Source: Magnolia sinica
Taxonomy: Eukaryota; Streptophyta; Magnoliopsida; Magnoliales; Magnoliaceae
Direction: 5' to 3'
DNA length: 64,000 nucleotides
Assembly: GCF_029962835.1 (NCBI RefSeq)
Contig: NC_080578.1
Coordinates: forward strand, 104,821,759-104,885,758
Position numbers and translations under genes: made by a program. Below are positions 47,175 to 60,463 of this stretch, in pieces. Under the pieces are notes generated by a model. That model was not told the DNA's origin. It ran no database searches and saw only the letters and a program-made list of their open reading frames with translations. Every line of letters starts with the position of its first letter. Positions within the stretch are counted from its first letter, which is position 1.

Positions 47175-49234
47175 ATGAGGCGCATGTACAGATCATCGAG
47201 CCAAGGGGAGCTGACCAGGTTCGATATACCATGGGAGGGGAAACCCAACTACATTGCTCCCAAGGCGCATGTTAGAAAGGTCTCCAAGTCAAAGGAAGCA
47301 ACACCCAAGCCTGTATTTACGGTGGTGTCGCCCCCTCGATCCGAGAAAATGCAAAACAGATTTATGGAGACATGTCGGTCTTGCAATAACAAGTTGCTCC
47401 AAAACAATGACATCTTCATGTTCGGGTATGGACATCCTTTCACTCTCTATCCAATCACCATCTTATGCATTATTTGCTATTATACCAAGTATACTTTAAA
47501 TTAGAACATTAAGAAGTGTTTCAAATCACCTTTTGATTTCCAAGGTCAGGATCGTATCTATATTATTTATAATAACATATAGAAGATGGACGTCCTACCT
47601 TACCATACAAATTGAGAATGAGTAGAAATTCTCTAATATTCGTTAAGGTAGAAATCCTTGACAATATAAGTTGTAAATCATGCTTTTATTACAAGGGGAC
47701 AAAATTAATCCCAAAATATTAATCATGAATTTTTAGAGTTCATGAATGTGAGCATTTCAAAATTTTCGTTTTAAAAATCTAAAATCATCTACATAAAATG
47801 ATGACCAGTGTTGATGCAAAAATATAAACGTCCTCCTTAGATTACTTGAGACCTGCAAAACAAGACAGATGGAGACCCTGACTGTAGCAAGGGACCCTCC
47901 GATGCCAAAATCAGACATGAAGGTTAGGTCTAGTTGAACATGCAGTTTTGGGAGTATTTTCTGAGTTAAATTGTGTGTACTTTTCACCGTTAGAGATGCC
48001 CTTTTTATAGTTGGTGGCGTGAAAGGAAATCTTCCTATTTAGCAAGGACGTATTGTAGAGGGATTCGAATCATTGGCATATTATAATGATCTTCCGAGAT
48101 CTTCGACGAATATCTCGAACAGACCCGTATTGCAGTTGTCCTCCTAGATTCTTAGCTAGGATCTCGGATGAGTACATTTGGTAAGTTTTGGATGGTCGAT
48201 ACTAGGTCGGAACTGGTAGAAGTGCGTGGTAGGAGACTGAGGTGGACAGTCCGAGGTGACCCATATGGTTGCTTTTGAGAGTGGCTTGCCGACCTAAATT
48301 CTCTTGTAAACTGTGGACAGGCTTTCCCTCACACATGGTTGACATGCCAACTTGCCTTTGTCTGAGCACAGGGGCCGAGCTCCATTCCTTAGTGGAGTGT
48401 AGGCAGTAATCCGAGATGACTGTCCTATCCCATGGGACAGAAGGTGTTTTCAAAAAACGATCCGAATGGTAGCTCGAAAATGTACGGGACTGTGAAAGAG
48501 CTTGGTGTCTGATGGAAGCGAAGTTACTTCATCTTCTGGTAACCAAGCTCGAGGGGTAAACCGGTTCCTTACTAGGGTATTGTTGCTTTCTGGCCGTTTA
48601 GGGGCTCCTGGGTTGTAACCGGTGTTGACCGAGCTCACGTTGTACGCAAGTGTTCGACCTAACCTTATCTTATTGGCCAATCCATTTTTAACCATAACAA
48701 TCAAAATCATAATTCAACTTAAATTTCTTTAGATTGCCTTTACAGCATAAAATATTGACAATGGACAATCCCAATCGTTGGACCAATCATCATGTGGGCC
48801 CAACAATGCCAAACATGTTCAGATAGTAAATTGTATTTGATATTCTTTATTTTATTTTTCTCATTGAAATGTTTTTCATGTGATCCACATTGAATTTTTT
48901 GAACATGTGGTGTCGATGCATGGAATGACCTGATTTTTTAAGTTAAAGGACATTCATGGCTGGGATTCATGCATTAATTGTTCCAAAAAGCACATGTAGG
49001 ATAGTTTTAAATAGCATTCCTCTTTCTAGTATATTGTTAAGTTTGGAAATAATTAATGATGAAACTTTTGCTTAATGCAGTTGTTTTGGTGCATTTTGCA
49101 CCTCGGAATGCCGAGAGAAAGAGATCAAAGAGAAAACTTCAGAAGAAAATTTTGAAGAGTTGGCCACGAGCTTCTGGAAAACCAAATCAAACTGTCCGAT
49201 CCATCAGCCAGTTGCAAAAGATGCAATTTCTTAG
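47175..49234 (+). CDS. FLZ-type zinc-finger protein, two exons
   Basis: The coding exons are 47175-47425 and 49081-49234. Splicing TTCGG|GTATGG to AATGCAG|TTGTTTTGG joins the frame and gives a 134-residue protein. Residues 58-100 form an FCS-like zinc finger (FLZ, formerly DUF581) with cysteines C67, C70, C90 and C94. The signature phrases are RFMETCRSCNNKL, DIFMFG and AFCTSECREKEI. FLZ proteins are plant-specific scaffolds that bind the energy-sensor kinase SnRK1 and are linked to stress and sugar signalling; that is family knowledge. The N-terminal 57 residues are basic and probably disordered; the tail after residue 105 has no motif. The intron falls inside the finger loop and is 1655 bp, holding transposon-like DNA. 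Exon 1 read alone continues into the intron to a stop at 47504, which is not the product. The gene looks intact. Confidence 0.88.
47750..48720. mobile_element. Probable LTR remnant in the FLZ intron
   Basis: The stretch has the look of LTR DNA, with ATATAAACGTCCTCC, GGGACCCTCCGATGCCAAA and TGCCCTTTTTATAGTTGG (a TATA-like end) in an order familiar from plant LTRs. There is no coding domain. The ends were not defined, so insertion is inference. Confidence 0.3.
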
Positions 49235-51330
49235 TCTTTTATTTTTCTTTTTCTTTTCAAACCCTAGACCTTAGTGTTGAAACAACTGTTAAGAAATATA
49301 TCTAATATAGATATACAACTAATATGACCTTTCTTAGTTAAGGATACTTTGTCCTTACTAAAAGGGTAGGATAGATTATATATATGTTGAAAGCTTAATA
49401 CAACATGCAACAAAATAACCTTCTACACATGTAACCATGCATATTTGAGTACTACTATCAAACTTTAAGCACCGTACATGTTATGCATGTTAATTAATAT
49501 AGACACATATGGGTCCCGACTTGTTAGAGTGTTAAGATCCCTCAATATATATTGAGCTTTCTTGATATACAGCGTACGCTATTCTCATGTAGCTTAAGCT
49601 TTTAGAGAAATTAGTTGTTTGACATGGTATTAGAGTGAAAGGTCATTTGTTCGAATCACGTAAGTGTATACATTCTCGTGTTGAGTTCCACCCTACATAG
49701 GACCTAGCTAAAGATGAACGGTTCTGTCAGGGATACTATGGGCCCCATAATGATGTATGTGTTTTATCCACATTGTCCATCCATTTTGAAATTTTAATTT
49801 AGGTGATTAGCCCAAAATTTAGGTAGATCGAATGCTTAAGTGGACCACACTATAAGAAATAGTGAGGATTTAATGCCTACCGCTAAAAACCTCTTCCACA
49901 AAAGTTTTGGATTAAGCTAATATTTATGTTTTCCCTTCATTTATGCCTATGTGACCTTATGAATAGGTTGTTGGATGAGAAATAATATAAATATTATGGT
50001 CGGCTCCAAGAAGGTTTCAATGGTGGGATCATTGTCATCATTGCTTCTTGTGGTTGAGTCTGCCCAAGCCTTTTACCGGCCTCATTTTAGGACTTATGCC
50101 CTAAAATAATCTTTCAAAATGGATATATGGGGCTTGCATAAAACACATCACGACTTGCAGCATGGAGCCTCTAATATGATTGTATGTCTCTAGCTTGGTC
50201 TTAGTGAGGTAGTGCGCAGTCCATGCTCATGTGTGAGTAAGTGGGGGTGGAGGTGTGTTAAAAAAAAAAAAAACAAATAAAATAAAAAGACGTATTATGC
50301 ATGTCTTAATCCATCTTAAGTTCTTTACATTTTTCATCATTCTCTATCTAAATGCTTTTCAAAAAAAAAAAAAAAAAAACATATAATCTAACAATATGTT
50401 GATGGACAATTCAGTGTGACTTGGTCACTCCTTTTATTTTTCTTCTTACTGCGTTACTTTCACATTTCACAGGAAAGGAACATTTATTAGCCCATTTAAG
50501 AAAACCCATCCTTCCACATTCCATCACCATCAATCAAATCAGCCATGACTATATAAAGAAGTCACAAGCATAGGCTGATTGGAGATGTACAGTGGCCTAT
50601 TTTCTCTAACAGGTTCTAAATGAGTCCCACCATGATATGGGCATGACAGCCAACCCATGAAAACCATGCCACTAGCTGTATTTGAGTCCCAACATGGTCC
50701 ATGGAATCCAACCATCCAGTAGGGCCGCCCCATCATGAAAAATGGAAACCTCCAAAAATCATTAGGATCCATCCATATTTATGCCTCCATGTTGTTTTGG
50801 AGGTTTTTGAATGATTGTTCACTTACTTCCTATTTTCATGATGGATGACCCTACTCAATGGACAAGCTACAGTAACCTCTTATTTGATATTACTATTTTT
50901 TGGGACATTTCAATCACCATACTAGAATACAATACTCTGGTGCACGCCTGATGCACTGGCTCCACTAAATAATCATGCTACCCTGGTCCTCACATCATAT
51001 AAAATAAGTAAAATGACCCATGTATGAAAATTCAAAGGTTGGATTGGGATGATTATTTAGGGCATCCCATCATCATAGTGAAGAGAAGAGGATCTGCCAT
51101 TCTGGTTAGATGGTGTAACACATCTCATGATACTCCCACACCCTATAAAATAATGTAAAAAATAAAACCAACCTCAGATTGTGGCGTATATATAAATTCA
51201 AATTATATATATATTTCATATTGTCCCTAATGGTGTGGCCCACCTGATGATTGGATCAGAGACATTATTGGGGCCCATAGAATGAATGGGCCCACCTATT
51301 GAATGGATTAGATTTGCAGCGCTTGGCCAA
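49235..51330. other. Intergenic with one MITE-family copy
   Basis: A copy of the GGGCCC-ended family spans about 49727-50140 (GGGCCCCATAATGATGTATG, GGACCACACTATAAGAAATAG, CCCAAGCC). TTGTTTGACATGGTATTAGAG near 49614 resembles a pol III or primer-site-like word but was not accepted as a gene. Two A-runs lie at 50260 and 50361. Otherwise nothing. Confidence 0.45.
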
Positions 51331-51782
51331 TGTGGATTGCCTGGAGATCTGGTGACTCAACTTCGTGGGGCCACAGTGATGTATGTATATTATCTACACC
51401 GTCCATCCGTTTTTCCAGATTATATTACGGCATGACCCGAAAAATGAGGAAGATCCAAAGTTCAACTGGACCACACCATAGGAAGCATTGGGGATAATGA
51501 GCCCACCGTTGAAACCTTCCTAGTGCCCACCATGATGTTTATTTACCATAATGACCTGGATGATCCAAAACTTATATGGCCCCAAGAAGTTTTCAACGGT
51601 AGGCATTCAATCCTCACTGTTTCCAATGGTGTAGTTCACTTGAGCTTTGTATCTGTCTTATTTTTGGGCTCATGCCTTAAAATGATTTGGAAAAGAAGAT
51701 GAACGGCAGGGATAAAACACATACATCACGGTGGGCCCCACAGTCGGGTCACCAGGGACCGGGTCTCCAGGTAATCCGCATC
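51331..51782. mobile_element. Full-length GGGCCC-ended MITE with long inverted ends
   Basis: The left end is TGTGGATTGCCTGGAGATC, then GGTGACTC and GTGGGGCCACAGTGATGTATG. The complement of the right end is TGCGGATTACCTGGAGACC, then GGTGACCC and GTGGGGCCCACCGTGATG. The inverted repeat extends some 75-80 bp with small gaps. Flanks GCGCTTGGCCA and GCACTTGGCA may be a decayed 9-11-bp target duplication, which with the long ends suggests a Mutator-type MITE. There is no transposase. This is the best-preserved member of the family scattered through the window. Confidence 0.7.
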
Positions 51783-53399
51783 TGCACTTGGCAAACCTCT
51801 GCATGATTACATGCATAGGGAAATGTAACTCCTCTTACTTATCATAGCTTAATTATTTTAAAAGATGCATCCAGTCATCATAGGCTAATATTTTTTTTAA
51901 AAAAAAATTCATATTCGGGCAGAGTGTGATGGATGATACACAGGCACCTAGAAATTCCCTCAAATTGCATACGTGGCATGCATTCTAGTGTAGATGTATC
52001 TGAACAAAAAATTAAGATTACTTGATCATGTGACTTTCAGATTAGCGGACATTTGATTGGAAGGTTAGATATGAAATGCATCCAATGGCTCTATTTCAAC
52101 CAAAAAAAAAAAAACATCCACAGATCAGAGGCTAGGGTTATTTTAAAAATGCGATTTTAGGAATATGACTTAACAACAGTAGGTTCCACAAATTAATCGG
52201 TTTATGTTGAGTAAATATAAGCCATGTATACAATTTCCAGGTGCATGCGTATCAAACGACACATGCTGCCAGAGTATCAAATAACTTCCCCTTTTAGCAA
52301 CCTGAAAATTCCTCCCTTGTGTTGTGGACACAAAAACCCTGGTTAGGAAAACTGGGGACCCACCCATTCCTTAAGTAACCTTACATCATTGATCTGTTGG
52401 GCCCATCATGGATGGACCACACCTCAAAAATCTCTTGACTTTGACACTTACATCCTTCTAAAGTATAGGCCTGAAAATAGACGGTTAAGAAGAGAAATAT
52501 ACTAACACTGTCCATTCAGTTGAAAAAGACAAAAAATAAAAACAAAAATAAAAATAAAGCACTAGATTGGGGGCCAGGATGTACCAATATTGGGAGACAT
52601 AATGGGACCCAGCTGAAAGATGGTCTGGACCACTGAACCAACGGTCCCCTTTTCTTCAGATATTTTGGTCTCCAAAGGGTGCCTGCCCCTGAGCAAATGG
52701 GCCCACTTGTCCAAATCTGAATGCACTGTTCACATCCTAAGGCCAGGATCACAAGATCACCCAAGATCTGTACTTGATCAAGGAGACAGCTGATTTAAAG
52801 AAAGGGAGATGATATGGTAGAGTTGGGAGCAGGAGAATATGGTAGCGCTATCTCTAACGTGGATCTGGGGCCACCCATCTTGTGGGCCCTACTACTACAG
52901 ATGTAAAATAATTTAAAATATGCATAGGATGGTCTTAGTCATATAATCAGTGGTCCCCAGTTTTGAACGTCTAAAAAAAAAAAGTGGCTGACGGTCAAAG
53001 TAGGAGAAAGTGAAGAAAGCTGATAGATTTGATTCTCTAAAGTTGTGATTTTTGAAACACAAGCCATCTATGGTAGGGTCACTAGATGGACAGCTCTGAT
53101 TTATAGATCAACCCCAATTGCACACGTGATAATGTAGATAGTATATAGACCGTTTTTCACGTAGCCTCTGACATCGGTTTCAGACCACTGATCAAGTAGG
53201 CTACAACAGGACGGTGATCAACTGATTGGTGGCTAGAAATTGTCTATAAAAGACAAAAATAAGCAATGTTCCGTATTCATCGGATCAGACAGAACAGAAT
53301 CCACCTTCATTAACGGTTTTGATCTTGTCCATGTGAAATTGTGTAGCCACTTAATTAGATTTAGTGACATGGTAGTTGTGCAGGCAACCGAATTTCCTG

Positions 53400-53860
53400 T
53401 AACCCTATGATGTGGGGTCCACTCTATTGTATCTGTTATATCAATTCAGAAAGTCAGTTTCACCAGTTCATTTTAGGACAGCCCTTGAACGAGAGGATTC
53501 TTGAAAGAAAGAATTCAAAACTCAAGTAAGCCACAGCACAAGAAACAGTGAGGTTGGGACTCATGGTTAGATCTATATGCCAAACTTCTGTGGGCCCAGG
53601 AAGGTTTAAATGGTGACTGTTACATGATATGGTGCACATCAAAGAGATTTATTCCAGAAACAAAAAATAAAGATAAAAACCTATAACAGCTTTTACTACT
53701 TCTCACAATATGTAAGAGCAGTTGAACCACTGTTATAGAACGCCTTAGGTGTGGCTCAATTGAGTTTTTAGATCTGCCTCATTTTTGGAATGTCCTAAAT
53801 GATCTGGCAAAACTAAAGAACAAAAGTGGATATATGTAGGCCCCACAGCACTTGTGGTTA
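53400..53860. repeat. Diverged MITE-family copy
   Basis: It starts GATGTGGGGTCCACTCTATTGTATC and ends TATATGTAGGCCCCACAGCAC, with the usual internal order (CCAGTTCATTTTAGGACAG, AAACAGTGAGGTTGGGAC, GGAATGTCCTAAATGATC). The ends are inverted relative to each other, so it is probably a near-complete but old copy. Confidence 0.55.
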
Positions 53861-56400
53861 GAACCATACAAAACTCTGGCAAGAGAGGAAAAAAAAAAGG
53901 AAGAGTAAATGGACAGGCATTGTCTGGACTGCAATCTGCTTTCTCCAAAGTTAACATATTGTGTCAACCTGTCCACACAGCACATGACATAAGCGGCGCG
54001 CTAATCCAGGCCATCCAAATAGCAGACCCCATCATGGGTGGTGTGCAGAACCAAAACCCAGAATGATCAACTGATCCTAACAAACTGGAGTCTGTTAAAT
54101 GAGCTTCGAAAATGAAAAAATAAAAATAAAATAATCAGCAGTCCAGTCCAAATTCAACGGCCGGAACGAGATGGTTAGGATTCTCTCCGAGGGACTGTCG
54201 ATGAGGCCCACCATTTGGATACCCTGGATTGTCAGTAGATGAGTTGTCACTATCGAATGAATTCCAGAAACAGGCACATATGATCAAGCCCAAAACACAT
54301 CATTGTCATGCTATTAAGAAACAGTTACATTACAGCCATTACATGAAGGAAACAGTCATCCCGCTACGCATCAGTAATGGAATATCGCCCCATTATGTAA
54401 TACCTTGATCATCATCATCATCATACCATCACCACCATCAAGCCCAAAATACACTTCGGAAAAAAAATAATAAAAAAATCTTTTACTTCAAAAATACTTG
54501 CAAGTCATAAGATGACGGGGCAGCACAGACCCAAAAGCAAAAGCTACATCTCTCTTCCATCTCTTTCATCTCATCTCTACCTCTTCTTTTAAACAAAGAA
54601 ACAAAAGTACAACATGGTTATTCCTTCCCTTATCTTTCCCCATCTCAAACCCAAAGTATATCCCCTACGATTGTTCAAAAAGAATAGTCTAAAAAGAATA
54701 TTGAATTTGAATAAATGTCGAAGCCCACGTGTCTCGCTTCATTCCTCCTGCAAATCAAAATCATGGTTTTCATTTTCAGTTAGACGTACACAGCAGCATA
54801 GGATACACTTGAATTCAATTGCAATTACTGATCTGCAAAAAACCCATGGAAAGAAAAGGAAAAAAAAAAAAGAAAAAAAAGAAGGGGGGGGGGGGGGGTT
54901 GGTGTGGTTTCTTCAATGAGGGCCCAAAAACTGCAATCGCATTTGGATACAATTTTTAATTCAATTGCAATTACTGGTCTAGTAAATCAGGGAAAAGAAA
55001 CAAAAAATAAAACCCAAATTGGCGTTTTTCTTCAATTAGGACCCAAAAAGCACAATGGCGTTACTTATCAAATTAGGCAAAAAAGAAACGTAACTGCAAT
55101 ATGAGGCCGACCTCTTTTTTTATATAATTAATTTCATCTTTGATTAAACTGAAATTTCACATCCAAACAGAGCATGAGCAACTTACTAATTTCAAATTAT
55201 GTTGATGATATGCTGGTGCAAGTGGGGCTTGCTCTGAGCACTCAAAAACCCGAAATCTGCTAAACAGGTAGCCAATTTTGGGGAGCCAATTACCAGAGCA
55301 TTACCACTCTTTCACGTATAGACTGCGGAGTTTGAACATGCGGACTTCATTATCAACAAATTTACAGCATTTTCCTGTTAGAATCTGGCAATTGCATAGA
55401 TATCGTTAAACCCCAGTCAAGATCAAATAGATGAAGTACATTAGGAAAAAAAAAAAAAATCAACCGAAGGAGAAAATGAAAATGGCTAACCGTTGTATAA
55501 GTGGTGATGGACAGCTTACTGTCCTTGCAGCCAAGATTCTTTTTACAAATCGCTCTTCACCTACAAAACATGGATGGATTCACATATGGGAACGAAATGT
55601 AACTAAACCAACTCAAAATGATGTGCGTTTTCAGATGAAAAATTATGCATGTCCTGCTCATGAGCATGCCTAATATTGCCAATGCATGGGATTCAGCAAA
55701 TGTCAGGCCCACAGTTTGGTTTATCGGATGGACCACCATGTACTAAAAACCCCATGAAAAATCTCCCAGATTATAAGTTCACAACCTGTGATCCTCGGAC
55801 AATTTTCCATTGAACCAAACCATTGTGGCATTTTTTCCTTAACCATCCATTTGTACACAGTTGCTCAAATAAGCAGGATTGTCCAATCTGGAATACTTTC
55901 AAGGTATCCCCCAATCATGGTAGTTGCATCCGATGAAGGGTTGGATGACCAGATTCTCCACATGCAGCATCCTGCACGTTCGCAAACTGTGTATTTGCTG
56001 ACAAGCAGTATCTTTTAATTCCTCTTTTGAGATAATTCGCCAATTTGTTCTCTAGATCTTCCCAACGTATATGAATATGCAATTAAATTTCTTTTCAAGA
56101 CACAGGTACTGGAATTCAGATCACCCTTGAAGCTCCAAAATGGCATATTTCATATATATTGGGTCTAATAAGAAAATTGGGATGCCCATTTGTTCAATCG
56201 AATGGGGCATCATCAAATTTCTTATCAAAACTATATGATGGGGTCTGACAGTCTTAGAAAAGCCTAGTTCACCTGGTAAGAACCACTTCAAAAATAGGAA
56301 AAACAGAAGTAGCTTTAACAGAAAGGATTTGAATGAAAGTTATCCTTGTTTCTGTTCCAAGGATACAAGAATAGTTAATAGTAGAAAGAATGTCAGCGGA
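53861..56400. other. Intergenic, including a small imperfect tandem duplication
   Basis: No gene recognised. Near 54811 and 54957 the phrase AATTCAATTGCAATTACTG is repeated, and TTTCTTCAATGAGGGCCC (54908) resembles TTCTTCAATTAGGACCC (55029), so a unit of 120-146 bp is duplicated in tandem. A run of 15 G (54884-54898) follows A-rich DNA. The last few hundred bases may include the 3' untranslated region of the phosphatase gene on the minus strand. Confidence 0.4.
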
Positions 56401-56717
56401 CTTTGATCGGTGCTTACCATATAGAAAAAACTAAGCATTTAGTAGCTCTGCAACTTCGATACTTGCTGTAGTTTGTAAAATTGAATGAATTTCTGAACCT
56501 AAGCCATTCTCTTCGTGGGTAATTACAAGCCTTCCTATAGACCAATAGAAAAGGGAGAGAAAGAGAGAGCTTTAGTAAAAAGAAGACAACCATATGGGGC
56601 TGCTCAAAATGATGTCTTATTAGCATTTCTTGAGAAAAAAGAGGAGAACATTTGAAAGAAGAAGAAAAAAGGAGAGAGAGCTTCACCTGAATTCAGGTCA
56701 TAGGTTGGCTTCCCCCA

Positions 56718-59700
56718 TCAAAAGAAACTAAGTTCGGTGTATCCATACGAGTGTGGCAACAGTTCCTCTACCTCAATTCGGGCGCTAGAGCTACTCATGC
56801 TTCTCTTTGTTCGGCTATGGTTTATGTATTCAACCTCGGCTGTAAAGATGCCATAAACCGGTCGATGGTCCGAGAACCTAGACTCTCCACGAACATATGA
56901 TAGTTGATTGAGACCTCTTCCATACCACAATATACGATCACACCTTCATAAATGAAAACAACCAGATTATCAGTTGGCACGCCAACAAATAGAAAGAGAA
57001 ATTATGTTGCTCAATCATTAAACAAGTGTTTCTCTTTTCTCTTTTACCATGCGGGTGTCCGTCGCTTCTCTTTTGGATGCAAATCATCCCCAGCATACCG
57101 ATCTGAGTTATTTGAATATTTATACGTGGGTGGGAAATAGATCCTGCCCTCGTTCCAACCCTCAAAAACACGGCCACGTCTCTGCTCTATCCGGAGCTGC
57201 TAAAAAAAGCAGTCAAAAGTTCGGATCAAGGAGTTTCTTCAACAGATAAAAGAAAAGAAGGAAGAAGAAAAGGAAGAAGCCACAGGAAGTCCTGCTTTCT
57301 TCAAATGGCAAGAATCCCACTACGGTAACAAAAGCTCTTCAAAGCAACAGTTGCCTCAAACAGAAGAAGAACAATCTGAAAAAAAAAAAAAAAAAAAGTG
57401 GATACCTTACCTGGTCTTTTTCCAACAGCGCTCTCCAGTTGTGCATCTCGACGAGCGCCTTTGCAGAGCGATACGATAGAGCAATCCGGTAATTCAAATC
57501 CCCAAGCCATATGATTCGACTAAAATAAGGGAACATTCAGTTACAGGATCAGAGCCAGACAGATGAAACAATACAAAATGAGATTTTAATTTTCAGTATC
57601 AATCTACCATTTGTAGTGCATCTTTAAAAGAGTATACAATGCTTGGCCTGAAAGTCAGTACAATACCTTTTGGACATTCATCTTGTACACGTGGGGTCCA
57701 TGGTTTGGTTATCCAAACCATTGATATTATAGGCCCAACATAGATGGGTCATGCACCAAAAGATGGTAAATCCAAATCTTCCAATAGGTGGAAGACAAAC
57801 ACATGGTTAAGAAGAAAAATGCTGCAACCATTGAACAAGAAAATGCCAAATATTCTATTGCCAGGATCTTCCGATCTGGGAGATTTTCAGTGCACATGCC
57901 ATCCATGGTAAACCCAACATATCCATGGATTAGATATTTGAACCATGGGCCCCACTTGTACATAATGAAAAACACTCGGCCCAAGCATTGTACATGGTAA
58001 ATTCCCCTATCTCTAAATGGTTGTAGACATGACGATAGTCATCGAATAGCAACCTGAAAGTAAATGAAAATAAATGATGTTCTCAGAGGAATGAAAGATA
58101 CTAAGACGAAGTTGAATTGAGAGGTTGGTGACAGCAAACTTACTCATGCTCAAGGATAGTTTCAGGTGATTTCTCATCACCTAACCCATGAACACGTGGA
58201 AATCTCGTCTTCCTCAAGATCTCCATAACATCCGAATTTCTCCGCAGCTCATCACCCTCCTTCTCCCCCGAGGTCAAATGACTGCATATGAAGCAGAAGG
58301 TTGTTTGGTGCAAGGACATGCTGATCGAGATCGAGCCCTGGAGTATCAGATTGACTCATATGAGTTCATGATCCATTGGAACGGAACAGAAAATGAATGT
58401 TGTAGAATTTGCAACTAGAACTGCCATCGAAAATTACAATGGTCGGTGAAAACCAATAAAGCCCATATAATGATTGGAAATAAAACAATCACTAATGGGT
58501 AGGAAAACCCAATTGAAAAGTATTCAGAAACAGTGAGCCAAATGCAAAAGAAGCAACTTGTGGTTTATTGGGACTGTGAAACAAAAACCATCAAACATGA
58601 GGAAAAGAATCCTTGAGGAACAGCAATGTACCTTGTTTCCAAGATAACCCATCAATCCACGGCCCACACAAGAGACTTTCATGTTCCGGACATCATCTCT
58701 TAAATCACTCCTAACCCAGACTGTGAGAAATATCCCAACCATCTGCTTACTTGCAACCAAACAGTACCTCGAATGCCCTGATGGTCTATCCCTATCATCC
58801 ATGGACGAAGATGCACCATATGACATCGGCGAAACAAAACCAGTACTGGGCGAACCCCCCGGCCCATTCTCATCATCGGAAGAGCCCCACTTAAAATTGG
58901 GATCAAAATCACTCGGCCTATGACTGTACATGACCCGATCGCAGACACTGAACCGGCGGTCAAGCCTAGGTTGCGGGATTGAGATGTCATTGTCCATCCT
59001 CAGGCTACGACTCAAGGACTGAAATGATCGGCGGTGGAAGAAAGTGGAGGCCTTTTGCCGTGTCGACCCTTCAAAATCTGCATCCAATTCCGCAATGGGG
59101 TAGGGAACGGGCGAAGGCGTGTGGTAACCACCGCTTCCACTGGTACCAGGGAGATTGTTTAGAGTTTTTCTGATGAGTGCTAGCCATTTTCTCGCCGGGC
59201 CATTGTCTTCCGCACCTAAAACATTGCCGGCATTGAGCGGAACAATTTCCTGAAACCTGAAAAGGGAGGAATCAACAGACATTTTAATACCCAAAGAACC
59301 TAAAAGAAGAAGGAGACGAAGAAGATTGAAAAAAAAGAAAGGTCGGAGAAAGGGAAATCAAAAAAATACCCCAAAACATAGATATCAGCAGGAGGGGAGG
59401 CATGAAGCCAATCCTCAAGACTCAAATAGCTTGGTGGAGATTTCCCACCCACATTCCATGTTGCTACAAAAATCCTATTCACCCACATTACAAAAATGGA
59501 AGAAGACAAAAAAAATTCAATTCTACCATATAACAGAAAAAGGGATAAAACAAGATAGAATATAACCAACATAGAGAAAAGAACAAGACGGAAATAATAC
59601 CGGTAGTCCTGCACATCAGTAAATTGAGCAGAATCAAGATCAACCCGCCCTTGCCGACTTCGATCCGAGTTCTTCTTGAACGATCTCTCTGCTGATCAAA

Positions 59701-60463
59701 AGCAGGCGGAAAATCAAATAAATAAATAAATAAATAAAAGGGAACAAAACAAAATAAAAAAGAAGAGGTATGTGATTTTGAAGGGGTTTTGGAAAAGCAG
59801 ATTGCTTGGTGTGGTCCAAAGTGAAAAACAGTCACAGTCTGAGATGCAGAACCTGTTTTGCTTTTCTTGATTGTGCATGCTTCTTCCCTCTCTGAGAAGC
59901 TTGTCCTCCATTCACCATCCCCACCTGAAAAAGGAGAACATAAAGTAAGAAAAAGCAGTGATTGGTTGCTGTTGTATGCATCAAACCCATGACTACATAC
60001 AGTAAAAAGGAAGAATTCAAACCTTCAAAAGATTAAGACAAAGAAGAAGAGATGAACAAAAGGAAAAAAAAATAATTTGCAGAATGCTTCAAATCCAGAA
60101 TCTCTAAATTTACAAAAAAATAAAAAAATAAAGGAAAAATAAATAATAATAATAAAAAGAGGAGGACAGAACACATCAAAATCTCAGAATAGAAGAAACC
60201 TACCTGAATAAACAACATCATCAGCATGAAAGTCCTCAGCTTTGCTCTTGATATTGAACCATTTTCTCACAAGGGTCTTAGACCATGAGAGCTTTTTCAT
60301 ATATAAAAGAAAACCATTACCAAAAAATAGAAAAAGAAAAAAAGGGGAGTCAGAAATCTCAGAAGAGAAATATGCAAAAAATAGCCACAAGAAGAGAAAA
60401 ACAGAACATTTCTGAAGAAGAAATGAAAAAAACCTTGCTTTTCTTCGGGTTTCCATCTCTCAT
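56718..60463 (-). CDS. CVL1: Type I inositol polyphosphate 5-phosphatase, CVP2/CVL1 type
   Basis: Ten coding exons, in gene order: 60463-60434, 60291-60204, 59924-59853, 59691-59601, 59474-59370, 59256-58632, 58337-58144, 57519-57411, 57196-57048 and 56943-56718. All introns are GT-AG and phases agree. The total is 1689 nt, a 562-residue protein. It removes the 5-phosphate of inositol phosphates and phosphoinositides such as PtdIns(4,5)P2. Arabidopsis CVP2 and CVL1 act this way in vein patterning. Visible motifs are FVATWNVGG (96-104), [12 protein letters not shown] (129-140), SHLTSG (356-361), the catalytic WLGDLNYR (406-413), RTPAWCDRILW (484-494) and SDHRPVY (512-518). The start [10 protein letters not shown] and the end YGYTELSFF also fit the family. 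The middle (about 150-285) is the serine-rich, variable insert usual in plant type I enzymes. No disabling change is seen. The symbol is a best guess between the two paralogues. Confidence 0.93.

Noticed and set aside
54614..54919. 101-codon frame ending in K/E/G-rich peptide
   Set aside because: It runs through A- and G-homopolymers and a tandem duplication; no domain.
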